Made by a program: the position numbers and the translations under genes. The notes under the pieces are model-generated. The model did no database searches. It worked only from the letters and a program-made list of their open reading frames with translations, and had not been told where the DNA came from. From positions 11,932,518 through 11,996,517 of the forward strand of contig NC_054703.1 in the NCBI RefSeq assembly GCF_016097555.1: a DNA stretch of 64,000 nucleotides, in the 5' to 3' direction. Positions 1 to 10,258 of this stretch are shown here, one piece after another. The first letter of the stretch is position 1, and each line of letters begins with the position of its first letter. Source of the DNA: Gigantopelta aegis. Taxonomy: Eukaryota; Mollusca; Gastropoda; Neomphalida; Peltospiridae.

Positions 1-247
1 ACAAAATTAGAGTACCTTTTTTTACAGGTACCCCATACATGTTTCAAGCACAAGGCTACTGACACATTGGTACTAGATGAAATAAAATGGCACATTTTTT
101 TTACCCAGATGAAACTATTATTTTTTTACAACCAACACACTCACATTTATAACCAATCACAGGACTTGTGGTGTTCACTTCTCTATCAAAAGTTCGGTGC
201 ACCTCGAACTTTGACCCAGCCGGAAGTTATTTGGTTTAGTACTACCT
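1..247 (-). repeat. Interspersed repeat family F, copy 1
   Basis: Reverse complement of 55835-56079 over its whole length with about 10-15% differences by eye. Landmarks: GGTAGCACTAAACCAAATAA at one end and the ACATGTATGGGGTA part at the other. Confidence 0.7.
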
Positions 248-508
248 GTATACAATTTAATGTCATCCATAGAACAACTGTCTTGCCATATTCACCAAAA
301 CCTGAGCAACTTCGTCTCAGAACAGGGGTTGATTTTTTATTTTTATTTTACCACTATCCCAAAGAAATAGTGAATTTCAAAAACCACTATTCCATCTAAA
401 AATGTACTATCCCTTCAATTATTAATTATGTGTCACTAGTTTTTCTGACTGTGCTACGTCGCCCTGTACAACATTGCAAATCGAAAAATTATATATATAC
501 CAGTCTAT

Positions 509-1624
509 CAGTGTTCTCGCTGGGTGAAAATTAAAGAGGGCGGCCGCTCGGCACATCCTTCAAAAAAACAAAACCCTACCAATAAACGAAAAGCAAAAAT
601 GGGGGGGGGGGGGAGATAGTTTGGTTATCATATTGTTGTGTGTTGGTAGACTGAGAAAAGACATACTCCTTATTTTGCCTACGAAAAAGGGCAAAGGGGT
701 TTATAAAAAGACTCTTTTAATTAACCGAAGATGATATCGGTCTGACATTCACGGGCAGTTCCGGTTTTGCTGGACCGATCAAAGTTTTATTATTATTTTA
801 AATAAAAATTTCAAGATATACGAAAAACAATAAAGATGTTTGTAAAGTGATCTCCTAATGTCAGATACATTTTTGCTATTTCCATCTTCATCGAATGAAT
901 CGATCGCTGTGATAAAACATTATCGCCAGCTGATAAAAAGTAGTTTCGTTTTTGTAAAGGCGGTGTATATATTATTTGGCACTCAAGATAAATGATTTTA
1001 ATGATGAACACTACCACTTCCGTTGTTTTTATAAGCGTTCATATCCCCTCAAAATGAAAAGTTTACAATATTTTATAAAGAACTGCTGAATAAACAGAAT
1101 GACAAAAAGTAAAAATCATCAGTTTCAACCAATTTTATCTGCAACTGAGGACAAAATATTAAACGATAGTTAGTGGAAACAAGACAGAATGACCGTTCTG
1201 ATCACGTGACAAATTTGGCGCCAAATAAGAGGTTTTTTCAATCGGAGATTGCCGAATCCGTCAAAAATAAAATGTTTTCATTGCTTACATAAAATATAAC
1301 TTTTATTGTGTCTATCAAACATACAAATGGATACAGATATTGGACAAAATAGAGGCTGTTAAAAATACTGTTAAATTACATTACGTAACTGTCGTGTCAA
1401 TTGCTTTTTCGTACACAACGCGGCTTGTTTCCTTTGATGTCCAGTGTGCAGACTGATCGTTGTTTTTTGTGTGGAAAAAAGTGCATTTGGAAATAGCGGA
1501 GATAGGTGCTGGAAAATAAAGAGGGGCGCTCATAAATAAAGGAGGGAGGGGAACGTGAAAGGAGGGCGGCAAAATGGAATAGCGGGGCGGGGCGCTCCGC
1601 TTAAATGGAGCAGCGAGAACACTG
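509..1624. mobile_element. Non-autonomous DNA transposon with 14-bp inverted ends
   Basis: Starts CAGTGTTCTCGCTG and ends CAGCGAGAACACTG, a perfect 14-bp inverted repeat. GTCTAT flanks both sides (503-508 and 1625-1630), a likely 6-bp target duplication. Both inner ends carry GGCGG- and GCTC-rich sequence. No transposase frame. Superfamily not assigned; the CAGTG terminus is hAT-like, but hAT normally makes 8-bp duplications. Confidence 0.65.
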
Positions 1625-1630
1625 GTCTAT

Positions 1631-2746
1631 GCATTACTGCGTACTAGCTGGAATTACAAACGAACTCACTCCAAACACTAGTCTCGATCAAAAAGATGGT
1701 TATTTTGTACCGGCAAGTGCATGAGAAAGGTCTTAGTAGCGTGAGGATTTGTTCTGCAGAAAAATGTAGCTGAAGAAAAAGGCGTACGCAGAATAGTCAA
1801 ACGATTTTTGGTATTCCGTGCTTTATTTTCACTTTCATAACGGAATATTGGAAGAAATTTACTATTTGCGGAATAGCGTAAAATTAGACCCCTGCAGAAA
1901 CACCAGGTTCCGTTAAATGTTAGCTTATGCTAGTAGTCCATGATTCCATTTGTAATAAATTCTTGTTTATTGAAGTTTATTAACATACATTCGTAACATT
2001 GAAGAAATTTGACTAAATCATGTAAAAAAAAAAAAAATTATGTACATACAAAAAAATAACATTTCAGTCATTTATTTGCTGCAAAAGTCTTTTTAAAAAT
2101 TGCCGTCGGCATACTCAAAATCGCCGTCTGTGGGCCCTTTTTCAGTGATGGCAATTTGTTTTTTTAATTGCCATAGGTAATAAATTCTTAAGTTCAAGCC
2201 CTGTAAGGCATTAATATCCAAAGACAGAAAATTACCGGCACGAGTTCCTTATTTTCCCCATAATGAATTTAAAGAAATATTTCTTAGAATTAGTTTAAGA
2301 TTAGGGTTAGCGATAGTTATATACAATATCTTTTAAAACAATTTGTTCTATAAAACCAACAATGTTGGAGTTCAAATCCAGGCCTAGTACTACATTGTTT
2401 GTAGTAGTGGGGAAAATACGGAACTCTTTCCCAGGGTTCGAAATGGTTTTAGGGCGAAACGACCCGGAATCGTAAAATACTGGATGTGGCCTAAAACTGG
2501 GCAGTGGGGAACAGAGGAACATTCTAGAAAAAAATCTAAATAAGATTAGGAAAAACGAAATACTGTAACTTATATGCTATGCAACATCAAATATGGTCAT
2601 CAAGTAAAATAATACGTTTTGTTTACATATCAAAAAAAATATATAATAAAAAAAATTATGCGCAAAATGACAGCTGAGAGTGCAGAGTACGAGGACGCCA
2701 TTTTGGATTTTTCGAAAAGTAAACAACTACAGAGGCCTGCACAATT
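1631..2746. other. AT-rich intergenic DNA
   Basis: No gene seen. Around 2085-2215 there is sequence resembling, in reverse, the left part of the inverted-repeat element at 57432-57776 (GCCATAGGTAATAAATTCTT and a TTCAAGCCCTG end). Confidence 0.4.
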
Positions 2747-2953
2747 TCATGCTCTACCGAAGCAATTCGACAAATAAAACACATACCGATTACTATTTTG
2801 TAACGCAGGCATGCTTTTATTCAACTCGATTATAACTGGGCCAAAATTTTCGTCAATAACGATAGCGTCGGAAGCTTTTAACATATCTTCCCACCAACTT
2901 CCTCTGCTCAGCTCGACTAGCTCCGTGTTGTATAACGTGACCTTCACTGTCAC
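2747..2953 (-). CDS. Possible coding exon of an unidentified divergent gene
   Basis: Open frame on the - strand with protein-like composition, including SRGSWWEDMLKASDAIVIDE and FGPVIIELNKSMPALQNSN. No family was recognised. A possible donor ATCG|GTATGTG lies near 2771-2765. An in-frame TAA lies upstream with no ATG before the MLKASD methionine, so this is either an exon starting at an unseen acceptor or a first exon starting at that Met (about 2886). It sits head-to-head with DCTN6, about 170 bp from its ATG. Could be chance coding potential. Confidence 0.3.
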   Translation of the reverse strand: MTVKVTLYNTELVELSRGSWWEDMLKASDAIVIDENFGPVIIELNKSMPALQNSNRYVFYLSNCFGRA

Positions 2954-3121
2954 GTGACCGTATATTATTAATTTTCTTTTTTAATTACACTAACTAGAAG
3001 TTAAATTAAAATGGATTTTAATTGATGTAATAACATTGCCGTCTTATTTTGTTGCGTTTTATATATTTTTAAAACGTATTAGAATATTTTCATTTCCAAC
3101 TGATCATGTGATCTGTTCAAA
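2949..3121. promoter_or_regulatory. Putative DCTN6 upstream (possibly bidirectional) promoter
   Basis: Region between the DCTN6 ATG and the divergent candidate exon. It contains the palindrome TCACGTGA (2950-2957, an E-box/CLEAR-type core) and the palindrome-like GATCATGTGATC (3102-3113). No TATA box in a convincing position. The role is inferred from position only. Confidence 0.35.
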
Positions 3122-3150
3122 ATGGCTGCTACGTCACGTTTGCCAAAAAG
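3122..3150 (+). CDS. DCTN6: DCTN6 coding exon 1
   Basis: Encodes MAATSRLPK plus two bases of Ser10. The context before the ATG is TTCAAA and the donor is AAAAG|GTTGTA. Short and supported only by phase (2) and by the fit of the resulting N terminus to the family, so it is the least certain exon of the gene. Confidence 0.75.
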
Positions 3151-6100
3151 GTTGTAACTAAACATATAAATCAGGTTTTAATAATAGTGCATGCATGTTT
3201 ATATAAATGTAGTAAAAGACTTCAAAATGTTCCCGAAATATAATCCTAATTCTGAACCTAACCCTAAGCTAGACGGATATTTAGCTCTGTAAAAGTGTAA
3301 AGCTTTATTTCGCGCTTTCACCTAAAGTTGTATTTTAATTATTTGTATTGAGTTTTATATGTATGTCTTATATTCAGTGGTTTTACAGAGACAGAACGGG
3401 GCCCATGTTAAAACAGAGATTTTGCCTGTAGGATGATTGCGCTCACTTTCCTCACACATTAACAAGAGCAGATACAAATCTATTCAATAGTATGACAATA
3501 CCCCAGTAATCAGTGATGTCATTAAAAATAAAAATAGCAGGTGAAAATCAAATTAATCAACAAAAAGTCGACAAGCATTGTTTATTGGAAGTTCGATACC
3601 TGGCGACAATTGATTCGATAGCCGGTGAAAAATCGCTGGGTGCCAGCTATTAATGACATCCCTGGTAATAAATTTCACTCCCAATGAATTGCCAACAATC
3701 ACCAAATATATTCAATACCCCAGTAACACCTGAGTAATAAATTTCACTCCCAATGAATTGCCAACAATCACCAAATGTACCATATATAGCAATGTCAGCT
3801 TCGCTTTCAAACCAACAAACTTCATGTGGGCTGTCTGTCCAGGACAGTGGGTTAGTGGTTAGTAAGAGAGAAGAGGGTGTACGTAATGGCCTTATATCTA
3901 CCCACTGAGTCGTTAAAATTGCTTAGGGTGGCAGCTGGTACTGAGCTGCGAACCCAGTACCTACCAGCCTTATGTCTGATGGTTTAACCATGACAACACC
4001 ATGTTATATACATGTACTTTTTTTTGTTCTTTCATTCATTTCATTTCAACTTATTTTCGTGCTTGTATCTAATTAAGGTTCAAGCACGCTGTCCTGGGCA
4101 CACACCTCAGCTATCTGGGCTGTCTGTCCAGGACAGTGGGTTAGTTGTTAGTTGGTTAGTTGTTAGTGAGAGAGAAGAGGGTGTAGTGGCCTTACACCTA
4201 CCCATTGAGCCCTTAAGAACTCGCTCTGGGTTGGAGCCGGTACCAGGCTGCGAACCCTGTACCTACCAGCCTGTAGTCCGATGGCTTAACCACTACGCCA
4301 CCGAGGCCGGTCTTTTTTGTTCTTTCTGCATTGAGATTGGTTATGGTACCTTTATGCTTTTTAACTAATTAACCTAATTAGTAAAATACAAGTTGTGTGT
4401 TTTTATACTTTCTTTCTTGTTCTTTCAGCGTGAAGATTGCTCCTGGTGCTATTGTTTGTGAGGAGAGTGAACTTGTTGGGGACATCACAATAGGTAAGTC
4501 AACACATAGGATTGTTGTTGTATTAGAGCAGGAATCTTTGACTACCATTTGGTAGGCAGAGATTATGCAATATTGATATAGATTGGTCTCGGACGGTTAT
4601 AGAGTATGATAACTGTCCAAATGGCCATCTAGCTCTCTTACCATCAGTAAAGTTTGTTTTATTTAACGACACCACTAGAGCACATTGATTTTTTATCTTA
4701 TCGTCGGCTATTGAATGTCAAACATATGGTCATTCTGACACTGTTTTTTAGAGGAAACGCGCTGTCGCCATATAGGCTATTCTTTTATGACAGGCAGCAC
4801 AGGATCTTTTGTTTGCGCTTCCCACAGACAGGATAGCACAAACATGGCCTTTGTTGAACCAGTTATGGATCACTGGTCTGTGCAAGTGGTTTACACCTAC
4901 CCATTGAACCTTGCGGAGCACTCATTTCTTACCATCAGCATACTCGCGCTAGCTAGGGTATCCTATGTTAACGGCATCTACTGAAGATGAAAAGAAAAGC
5001 AAATCAGGTTATGGTGAGTTTGTAGAATAGATTTACTGATTACAATAAAATGATAAGGAAATGTTTTATTTAACGATGCACTCAACACAATTTATTTATG
5101 GTTATATGGCATTGGACATATGGACATATACCACACAGATATTGAGAGAGGAAACCCGCTGTTGCCACTTCATGGGCTACTCTTTCCGATTAGCAGCAAG
5201 AGATCTGTTATATGCACCACCCCACAGAGAGGATAGCACATACCACGGCCTTTGTTACACCAGTTGTGGAGCACTGGCTGGAACGAGAAATAGCCCAATG
5301 GGCCCACCGATGGGGATCTGAACATTTGGTAATTCAGACATTTAGTCTTAGAAAGGAAACCCGCTAAATCCCTGTTCAGAATGTAGTTGCCAGGGAGGTT
5401 TGATCTTACGACCCAGGCAACCGTGGGTGAATTCTACCAAATGAAGGGGCAGGATGTAGCTCAGTGGTACAGCGCTCTCCTGATGAGTGATCGATCTAGG
5501 ATTGATTCCTCTCGGTGGGCCCATTGGGCTATTTCTCGTTCCAGCCAATACTCCACAGCTGGTGTAACAAAGGCCGTGGTATGTACTATCCTGTCTGTGG
5601 GATGGTGCATATAAAAGATCCCTTGCTGCTAATCAAAAAGAGTAGCCCATGAAGTGGCGACAGCGGGTTTTCTCTCTCAATATCGGTGTGGTCCTTAGCC
5701 ATACCTGTAAGTCCTTAGCCATGTAACCGTAAATGAAAAAAAATGTGTTGAGTGTGTTGTTAAATAAAATATTTCCTTCCTTCCTTCCTTCCTTCTTTAC
5801 CAAATGGCCCAGTTTACTTCTGTGTTAGATGTCCTTTAGATGGTGTTTTTTCTTCTCCAGGGACTCGGACTGTGATTCATCCAAAAGCTAAAATAATAGC
5901 GGAGGCTGGACCAATCGTTATAGGTGAAGGTAACATCATTGAAGAGATGGTTGTTATTCTCAACAGGTGGGTCATGTGACTTGTAAATTTGTTTATGTAC
6001 TCGAGCCTACTAGCACTACGAAATCGTAAAAATCATCATAGGTTGTGATGTCACTTCAGCACATACCATAGTGATTGTCATAGCTTATGATGTTTTTAAC

Positions 6101-9100
6101 AATTTTCTAGCATTAAGATTGCTTAAAAATTATGTAAAAAATAGGTAAACAGAAAATTTTGCCAAATTATCTATTAAACTGCAAAAGTTGCAAAACCCAG
6201 ATATTTTCCCCCAAAAAATCTGTATTATTACGTGAAATTATTTAGCCAAATTAAAATAAAATTTGTCTAAAGCTAGTCGGGTGCCAGTGTTGCATATCGG
6301 TACTGAACGTTTTATATTTTTATTATTGCAGGCTTCCAGAAGATATGAAGGGGTCGGGTGACAAACACCAAGTTTTGGTGATCGGAAACAACAATGTCTT
6401 CGAAGTTGGTGCTCGTATCCTTGAACTTTAATATGGTGGGGGGAAGGGAGGGGGAATGCCTTCGGTTTAATTAGAAAAACAGGTCACCAAGGCAAAACTG
6501 GTTTTAAGCGGTTTTGGTTACTAAAAATTTAGATGATTTTTTTTCCCCTCATATTGTTTGAGTTCAACCCGTACCCCCCCCCCCCCCTTCAGTGGTTAAG
6601 GTAATTTTAGGGATAGGGTTAGGGTTAGTCTTTAGAGCCTTTGATATAGAGGGATACAGGTCAAACTCTTTCCATGGGATATACAGAAAGGGTAATGCAA
6701 ATCAGGTAGTGCAGGGAACCCAAAGTTATTGAGTTACAAGGGCAGATAAAGAGGACATGTGCCGTAGTGGCACTTGCATACTAATTTAACCTTTTTAACA
6801 AGTTGAACGAAAATTACACATTAAATACATTTTCTTGTTTAGAATATCAGTGTCTGTATATTCAACATTTTTTAGGTCATCATAATGTTTCAAGTAGGTA
6901 AAATTTCATTTTACTTCCTGATACACATTTTTGGGGTACATACTATAAATTATTGCCAGGTAAAATCTAGTCTTTGCTTCTAAGAACATTGAGGCGATCA
7001 GAAACACAATGTATATACAGACAGTGATATTCTAAACAGGAAAATACATTTTATGTGTATTTTTAGTCATATAAATGCTCATTTGGTAAAAAAATGTGCA
7101 AACATTAATCACATTTGTATTATTTTGGGGGGCTTTGACTACGATGTAGGTCATAGTTAATAATGCAACTAGCGGTACAGAAAATTGCAGCTAGTCATTT
7201 AGTCAAATTAATGTACACGTCCATTCGTACTATGTGATCTGTACACAAACACATGCATATTAATTGCAAATATCAAAACTTTATTTAGATGCCGTTTGAA
7301 TGAGTCGTTTATCAATGAGCCCCTTTTTCTTGGTCTTCCCATGATCTGGTCGTAAGTATTTCTGTTGAGCACAAAACATATTTTACATTTTCTTTTCTGT
7401 AAAAGAAGGAGATTGCACACAATCTGAGAAACAATAATAGAAATAGGAAACTTTATTAACATCAAAAATTAAAAAAACAAGTCGACGACTGCTCCACGAT
7501 TCAGTAGTAACAAAGGGCCTTTGTTGCAAGCAACTGGAGCGTGAATGTGCCGGAAGTCATTTAGTGGTTGATTGGGGCTGCTTAGCGCACATGCAAATCA
7601 AGGGCAGATAAGTATGTTTCTAATAGAGGTACTCAGGACAGTCTCTGTAAATCTAGATGTTTTTTTACCATTTTATATTTATATGAATTTCATTCTGTCA
7701 AAACACTTTAATTTAATTTACATTAATTTTGACCTTTTTTGACATGTATATTTTCTTAACTTACATTAATTTTGACCTTTTTTGACATGTATATTTTCTT
7801 AACTTACATTAATTTTGACCTTTTTTGACATGTATATTTTCTTAACTTACATTAATTTTGACCTTTTTTGACATGTATATTTTCTTAACTTGTTCTTAGA
7901 GGTACTCAGGACAGTCTCTGTAAATATAGATGTGTTTTTTACCCTTTTATATTTATATCAATTTCATTCTGTCAAAACACTTTAATTTAACTTACATTAA
8001 TTTTGACCTTTTTTGACATGTATATTTTCTTAACTTGTTCTCAGAGGTGCTAGCTATGAAAATAGGCGACCAGAACTATGTGGAATCCAAGGGTTTGTCA
8101 TTTATAGTCTTTCTAATTCAGGCGCGGATCCACGATTTTTAAATAGGGGGGGCCCGAGGGCATGCTCCCCCGCGAAATTTTGAAATAAGTGCATTTTTGT
8201 GTAATTCCACTCTAGTGTATGCTATAGTTAAAAAAATAAATAATAACTTGACCCCAAAAATAGGGGGGGCCCGGGCCCCTTGGGCCCCCCACTAAATCCG
8301 CGCCTGTAATTTATTTATTAATACTTAGAATAATATATTTGGGTAATAAGTGAATTATTAATCAAGATATTTTGAACCATAGGTCAGTTCAAATTGGGTA
8401 ATAAATTAATATGATTTGATATACTTGTATTTTGAACCATATACCAATTGGGTAATTAATGAATTATGAATTAAACTATTTTTTAAAACCATATATCAGT
8501 TTAAACTGAGTAAATAATTATTTATGAACCGAGACATCTTGAACCATGTAGCAAATGGGGTAATAAATGAAATATGAATGAAGATACATGTATTTTGAAC
8601 CATATGTCAATTCAAATTGTGTACAATTGAATTATGAATTGAGATGTCTTGAACTATATACCAGTTGGGTAATAAATAAATTATGAATCAAGATATTTTG
8701 AACTATATGTCAGTTCAAATTGGGTAATGAATTATAAATTGGGATTTTTTAACAATGTGTCAATTCGGATTGAGTAATAAATGACTCATGAATGTGAAGA
8801 TTTTGTGATTTTCATTCTTTCAGCAATGATTGGTCCCCGAGTTGAACTGACGTCAGGTTGTATCATTGGTGCTTCGTGTAGCGTGGTCGGAGATGAAAAA
8901 CTATACGAGAATACGATCATCACTGGCGCAAACTGCAAGAGACGAATACAGAGAGAGAAACCTCCAGTACGTTTAACACTTTACATCTGTAATAGGCAGG
9001 GTGGGATGTAGTGTAAGACGAATACAGAGAGAGAAACCTCCAGTAGGTTAACACTTTACATCTGTAATAGGCAGGGTGTGATGTAGTGTAAGAGACGAAT

Positions 9101-10255
9101 ACAGAGAGAGAAACCTCCAGTACGTTTAACACTTTACATCTGTAATAGGCAGGGTGGGATGTAGTGTAAGAGACGAATACAGAGAGAGAAACCTCCAGTA
9201 TGTTAACACTTTACATCTGTAATAGGCAGGGTGGGATGTAGTGTAAGAGACGAATACAGAGAGAGAGAAACCTCCAGTACGTTTAACACTTTACATCTGT
9301 AATAGGCAGGGTGCGATGTAGTGTAAGAGACGAATACAGAGAGAGAAACCTCCAGTACGTTTAACACTTTACATCTGTAATAGGCAGGGTGGGATGTAGT
9401 GTAAGAGACGAATACAGAGAGAGAAACCTCATGTACGTTTAACACTTTACATCTGTAATAGGCAGGGTGCGATGTAGTGTAAGAGACGAATACAGAGAGA
9501 GAAACCTCCAGTACGTTTAACACTTTACATCTGTAATAGGCAGGGTGGGATGTAGTGTAAGAGACGAATACAGAGAGAGAAACCTCCAGTACGTTTAACA
9601 CTTTACATCTGTAATAGGCAGGGTGGGATGTAGTGTAAGAGACGAATACAGAGAGAGAAACCTCCAGTACGTTTAACACTTTACATCTGTAATAGGCAGG
9701 GTGGGATGTAGTGTAAGAGACGAATACAGAGAGAGAGAAACCTCCAGTACGTTTAACACTTTACATCTGTAATAGGCAGGGTGCGATGTAGTGTAAGAGA
9801 CGAATACAGAGAGAGAAACCTCCAGTACATTTAACACTTTACATCTGTAATAGGCAGGATTTTCAATATGTTTTAGAAAATTAAAATATCCTTTTACTGG
9901 AAATGTCCCAAGTCAGGCCTCCAATCTTATCGGAGGTCGGACTCAGGATGGGCGTGTTCGAAACCCCTGTGGTATATGAGCACGTAAAAACTAGTTACCC
10001 ATCTATCTTACTGGAAATGAAAAGATATGTAATGTCATCCCCTGATATTTGACTACAACTTTGCGATCTTCTGTGTTAACTTTACTTTATGATAAAATTA
10101 ACTTTTAAACAGACATTCCTTTCCTTTCCTATCCTTTCCAGGCCCAGACCCTGCAGATTGACTTCCTGTCTAAGATCCTGCCTAACTACCACTACACACT
10201 GAAAGTAACTCAGACGTCGAGACAGCCGGCATCTTCACCTGTCACTCCAAAATAA
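3122..10255 (+). CDS. DCTN6: Dynactin subunit 6 (p27), seven-exon gene
   Basis: Joined exons 3122-3150, 4429-4493, 5861-5966, 6332-6414, 8045-8092, 8824-8966 and 10142-10255 give 588 nt, i.e. 195 residues plus TAA; every junction has GT/AG borders and matching phase. The product matches DCTN6, a left-handed beta-helix protein of the pointed-end complex of dynactin, the cytoplasmic activator of dynein (vertebrate protein about 190 residues). Visible family signatures are [10 protein letters not shown] near residue 11, [21 protein letters not shown], the NNNVFEVG stretch, [16 protein letters not shown] and the C-terminal [16 protein letters not shown]. Hexapeptide-type repeats with I/V at every sixth position fit the beta helix. 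The start was chosen because ATG at 3122 opens a 29-nt exon whose phase fits exon 2 and gives a family-like N terminus. The C-terminal tail is Ser/Thr/Pro rich. Odd: the donor of exon 6 is duplicated in a minisatellite. The - strand peptidase gene ends convergently about 12 kb away. Confidence 0.95.
3667..3776. repeat. Two-copy direct repeat
   Basis: The segment from AATAAATTTCACTCCCAATG to CACCAAATGTA/CACCAAATATA occurs twice with a 66-bp period, in DCTN6 intron 1. Confidence 0.8.
3828..4002 (-). mobile_element. SINE-2 (tRNA-derived), reverse copy
   Basis: Reads in reverse from GGGCTGTCTGTCCAGGACAG to a degenerate tRNA-like head. Degraded and partial. Confidence 0.65.
4045..4310 (-). mobile_element. 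SINE-2 (tRNA-derived), reverse copy, near full length
   Basis: On the - strand it starts CCGGCCTCGGTGGCGTAGTG with an A-box-like TGGTTAAGCCATCGG and a B-box-like GGGTTCGCAGCC, and ends in the TTAATTAGATACAAGCACG part. Located just upstream of DCTN6 exon 2. Confidence 0.75.
4429..4493 (+). CDS. DCTN6: DCTN6 coding exon 2
   Basis: Acceptor TTCTTTCAG, donor ATAG|GTAAGT; phase 2 in, phase 1 out. Encodes [21 protein letters not shown], the first turns of the beta helix. Confidence 0.93.
4647..4925 (-). mobile_element. SINE-3 (tRNA-derived), reverse copy, 5' part missing
   Basis: Has the GTTTGTTTTATTTAACGACA tail in reverse, the CCCACAGACAGGATAGCACA core and the family-specific TTGAACCAGTTATGGATCAC. 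The tRNA-like head is truncated. Confidence 0.75.
5058..5322 (-). mobile_element. SINE-1 (tRNA-derived), reverse copy
   Basis: Tail ATGTTTTATTTAACGATGCA at the left, core TATGCACCACCCCACAGAGA and ..GCCCACCGATGGGGATC at the right. The tRNA-like head is cut off. Confidence 0.8.
5447..5796 (+). mobile_element. SINE-1 (tRNA-derived), forward, full length
   Basis: Head with A box TAGCTCAGTGGTACAGCG and B-box-like AGGATTGATTCC. Then the SINE body, and the tail GTTAAATAAAATATTTCC followed by (TTCC)n. The tRNA-like head implies a Pol III internal promoter. Confidence 0.85.
5861..5966 (+). CDS. DCTN6: DCTN6 coding exon 3
   Basis: Acceptor TTCTTCTCCAG, donor AACAG|GTGGGT; phase 1 in, phase 2 out. Carries the family stretch [20 protein letters not shown], the most conserved part of DCTN6. 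Confidence 0.95.
6332..6414 (+). CDS. DCTN6: DCTN6 coding exon 4
   Basis: Acceptor TATTATTGCAG, donor GCTC|GTATCC; phase 2 in, phase 1 out. Encodes LPEDMKGSG followed by [14 protein letters not shown], matching the family's GxNNVFEVG turn. The donor is a weak one (GTATCC), but phase agrees with the next exon. Confidence 0.9.
6840..7045. repeat. Interspersed repeat family G, copy 1
   Basis: Shares the AATATCAGTGTCTGTATATT-type segment and AGAAACACA..GTATATACAGACA with 18050-18310 and 63300-63640. Function unknown. Confidence 0.5.
7625..8037. repeat. Nested tandem repeat upstream of DCTN6 exon 5
   Basis: A 43-bp unit (core ATTTTGACCTTTTTTGACAT) repeats four times at 7720-7890 and once near 7994. 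It lies in a larger duplication whose copies begin with AGAGGTACTCAGGACAG at 7625 and 7899. Each larger copy starts like the exon acceptor (TAG|AGGT versus CAG|AGGT). Confidence 0.75.
8045..8092 (+). CDS. DCTN6: DCTN6 coding exon 5 (48 nt)
   Basis: Acceptor TTGTTCTCAG, donor AAGG|GTTTGT; phase 1 in, phase 1 out. Encodes [15 protein letters not shown], matching the QAMKMGDNN-like part of the family. A duplicated intronic segment abuts the acceptor. Confidence 0.88.
8119..8306. mobile_element. MITE with CAGGCGCGGAT inverted ends
   Basis: Starts CAGGCGCGGATCCA and ends TAAATCCGCGCCTG. A GGGGGGGCCCG-type block lies inside each end. TAATT is found next to both ends. No coding capacity. Lies in DCTN6 intron 5. 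Confidence 0.75.
8320..8790. repeat. Degenerate about 60-bp AT-rich tandem repeat
   Basis: About eight diverged units around TTGGGTAATAAATGAATTATGAAT...TTTTGAACCATAT. Fills DCTN6 intron 5 up to the acceptor of exon 6. Confidence 0.65.
8824..8966 (+). CDS. DCTN6: DCTN6 coding exon 6
   Basis: Acceptor TTCTTTCAG, donor CTCCA|GTACGT; phase 1 in, phase 0 out. Encodes [19 protein letters not shown] and the later [16 protein letters not shown]. The last about 30 nt and the donor are the first unit of the 78-bp tandem array that follows. Confidence 0.95.
8937..9858. repeat. 78-bp minisatellite containing the DCTN6 exon 6 end and donor
   Basis: About 12 units of 76-80 bp. Each holds AGAGACGAATACAGAGAGAG, AAACCTCCA|GTACGTTTAAC and TAATAGGCAGGGTGGGATGT. 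The first unit is the real exon end, so about 11 extra copies of the last 30 exon bases with a donor sequence follow. Units are 90-98% alike by eye, indicating recent expansion. The open frames on the - strand are by-products of the 78-bp period. Confidence 0.95.
10142..10255 (+). CDS. DCTN6: DCTN6 last coding exon
   Basis: Acceptor ATCCTTTCCAG. Encodes [17 protein letters not shown] and a Ser/Thr/Pro-rich tail, ending at TAA 10253-10255. A strong donor (CAG|GTAATA) sits three bases after the stop, pointing to a spliced 3' UTR. Confidence 0.95.
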   Translation, partial: AQTLQIDFLSKILPNYHYTLKVTQTSRQPASSPVTPK

Positions 10256-10258
10256 CAG

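Noticed and set aside
2660..2710. ATG-started short frames on both strands (MTAESAEYEDAILDF on +, MASSYSALSAVILR on -)
   Set aside because: Very short, no convincing donor, and both cannot be real. Noted only as a good ATG context on the - strand.
9203..9679. 158-residue open frame with repeating [17 protein letters not shown] on the - strand
   Set aside because: A by-product of a 78-bp (multiple of 3) minisatellite without a stop in that frame; antisense to DCTN6.
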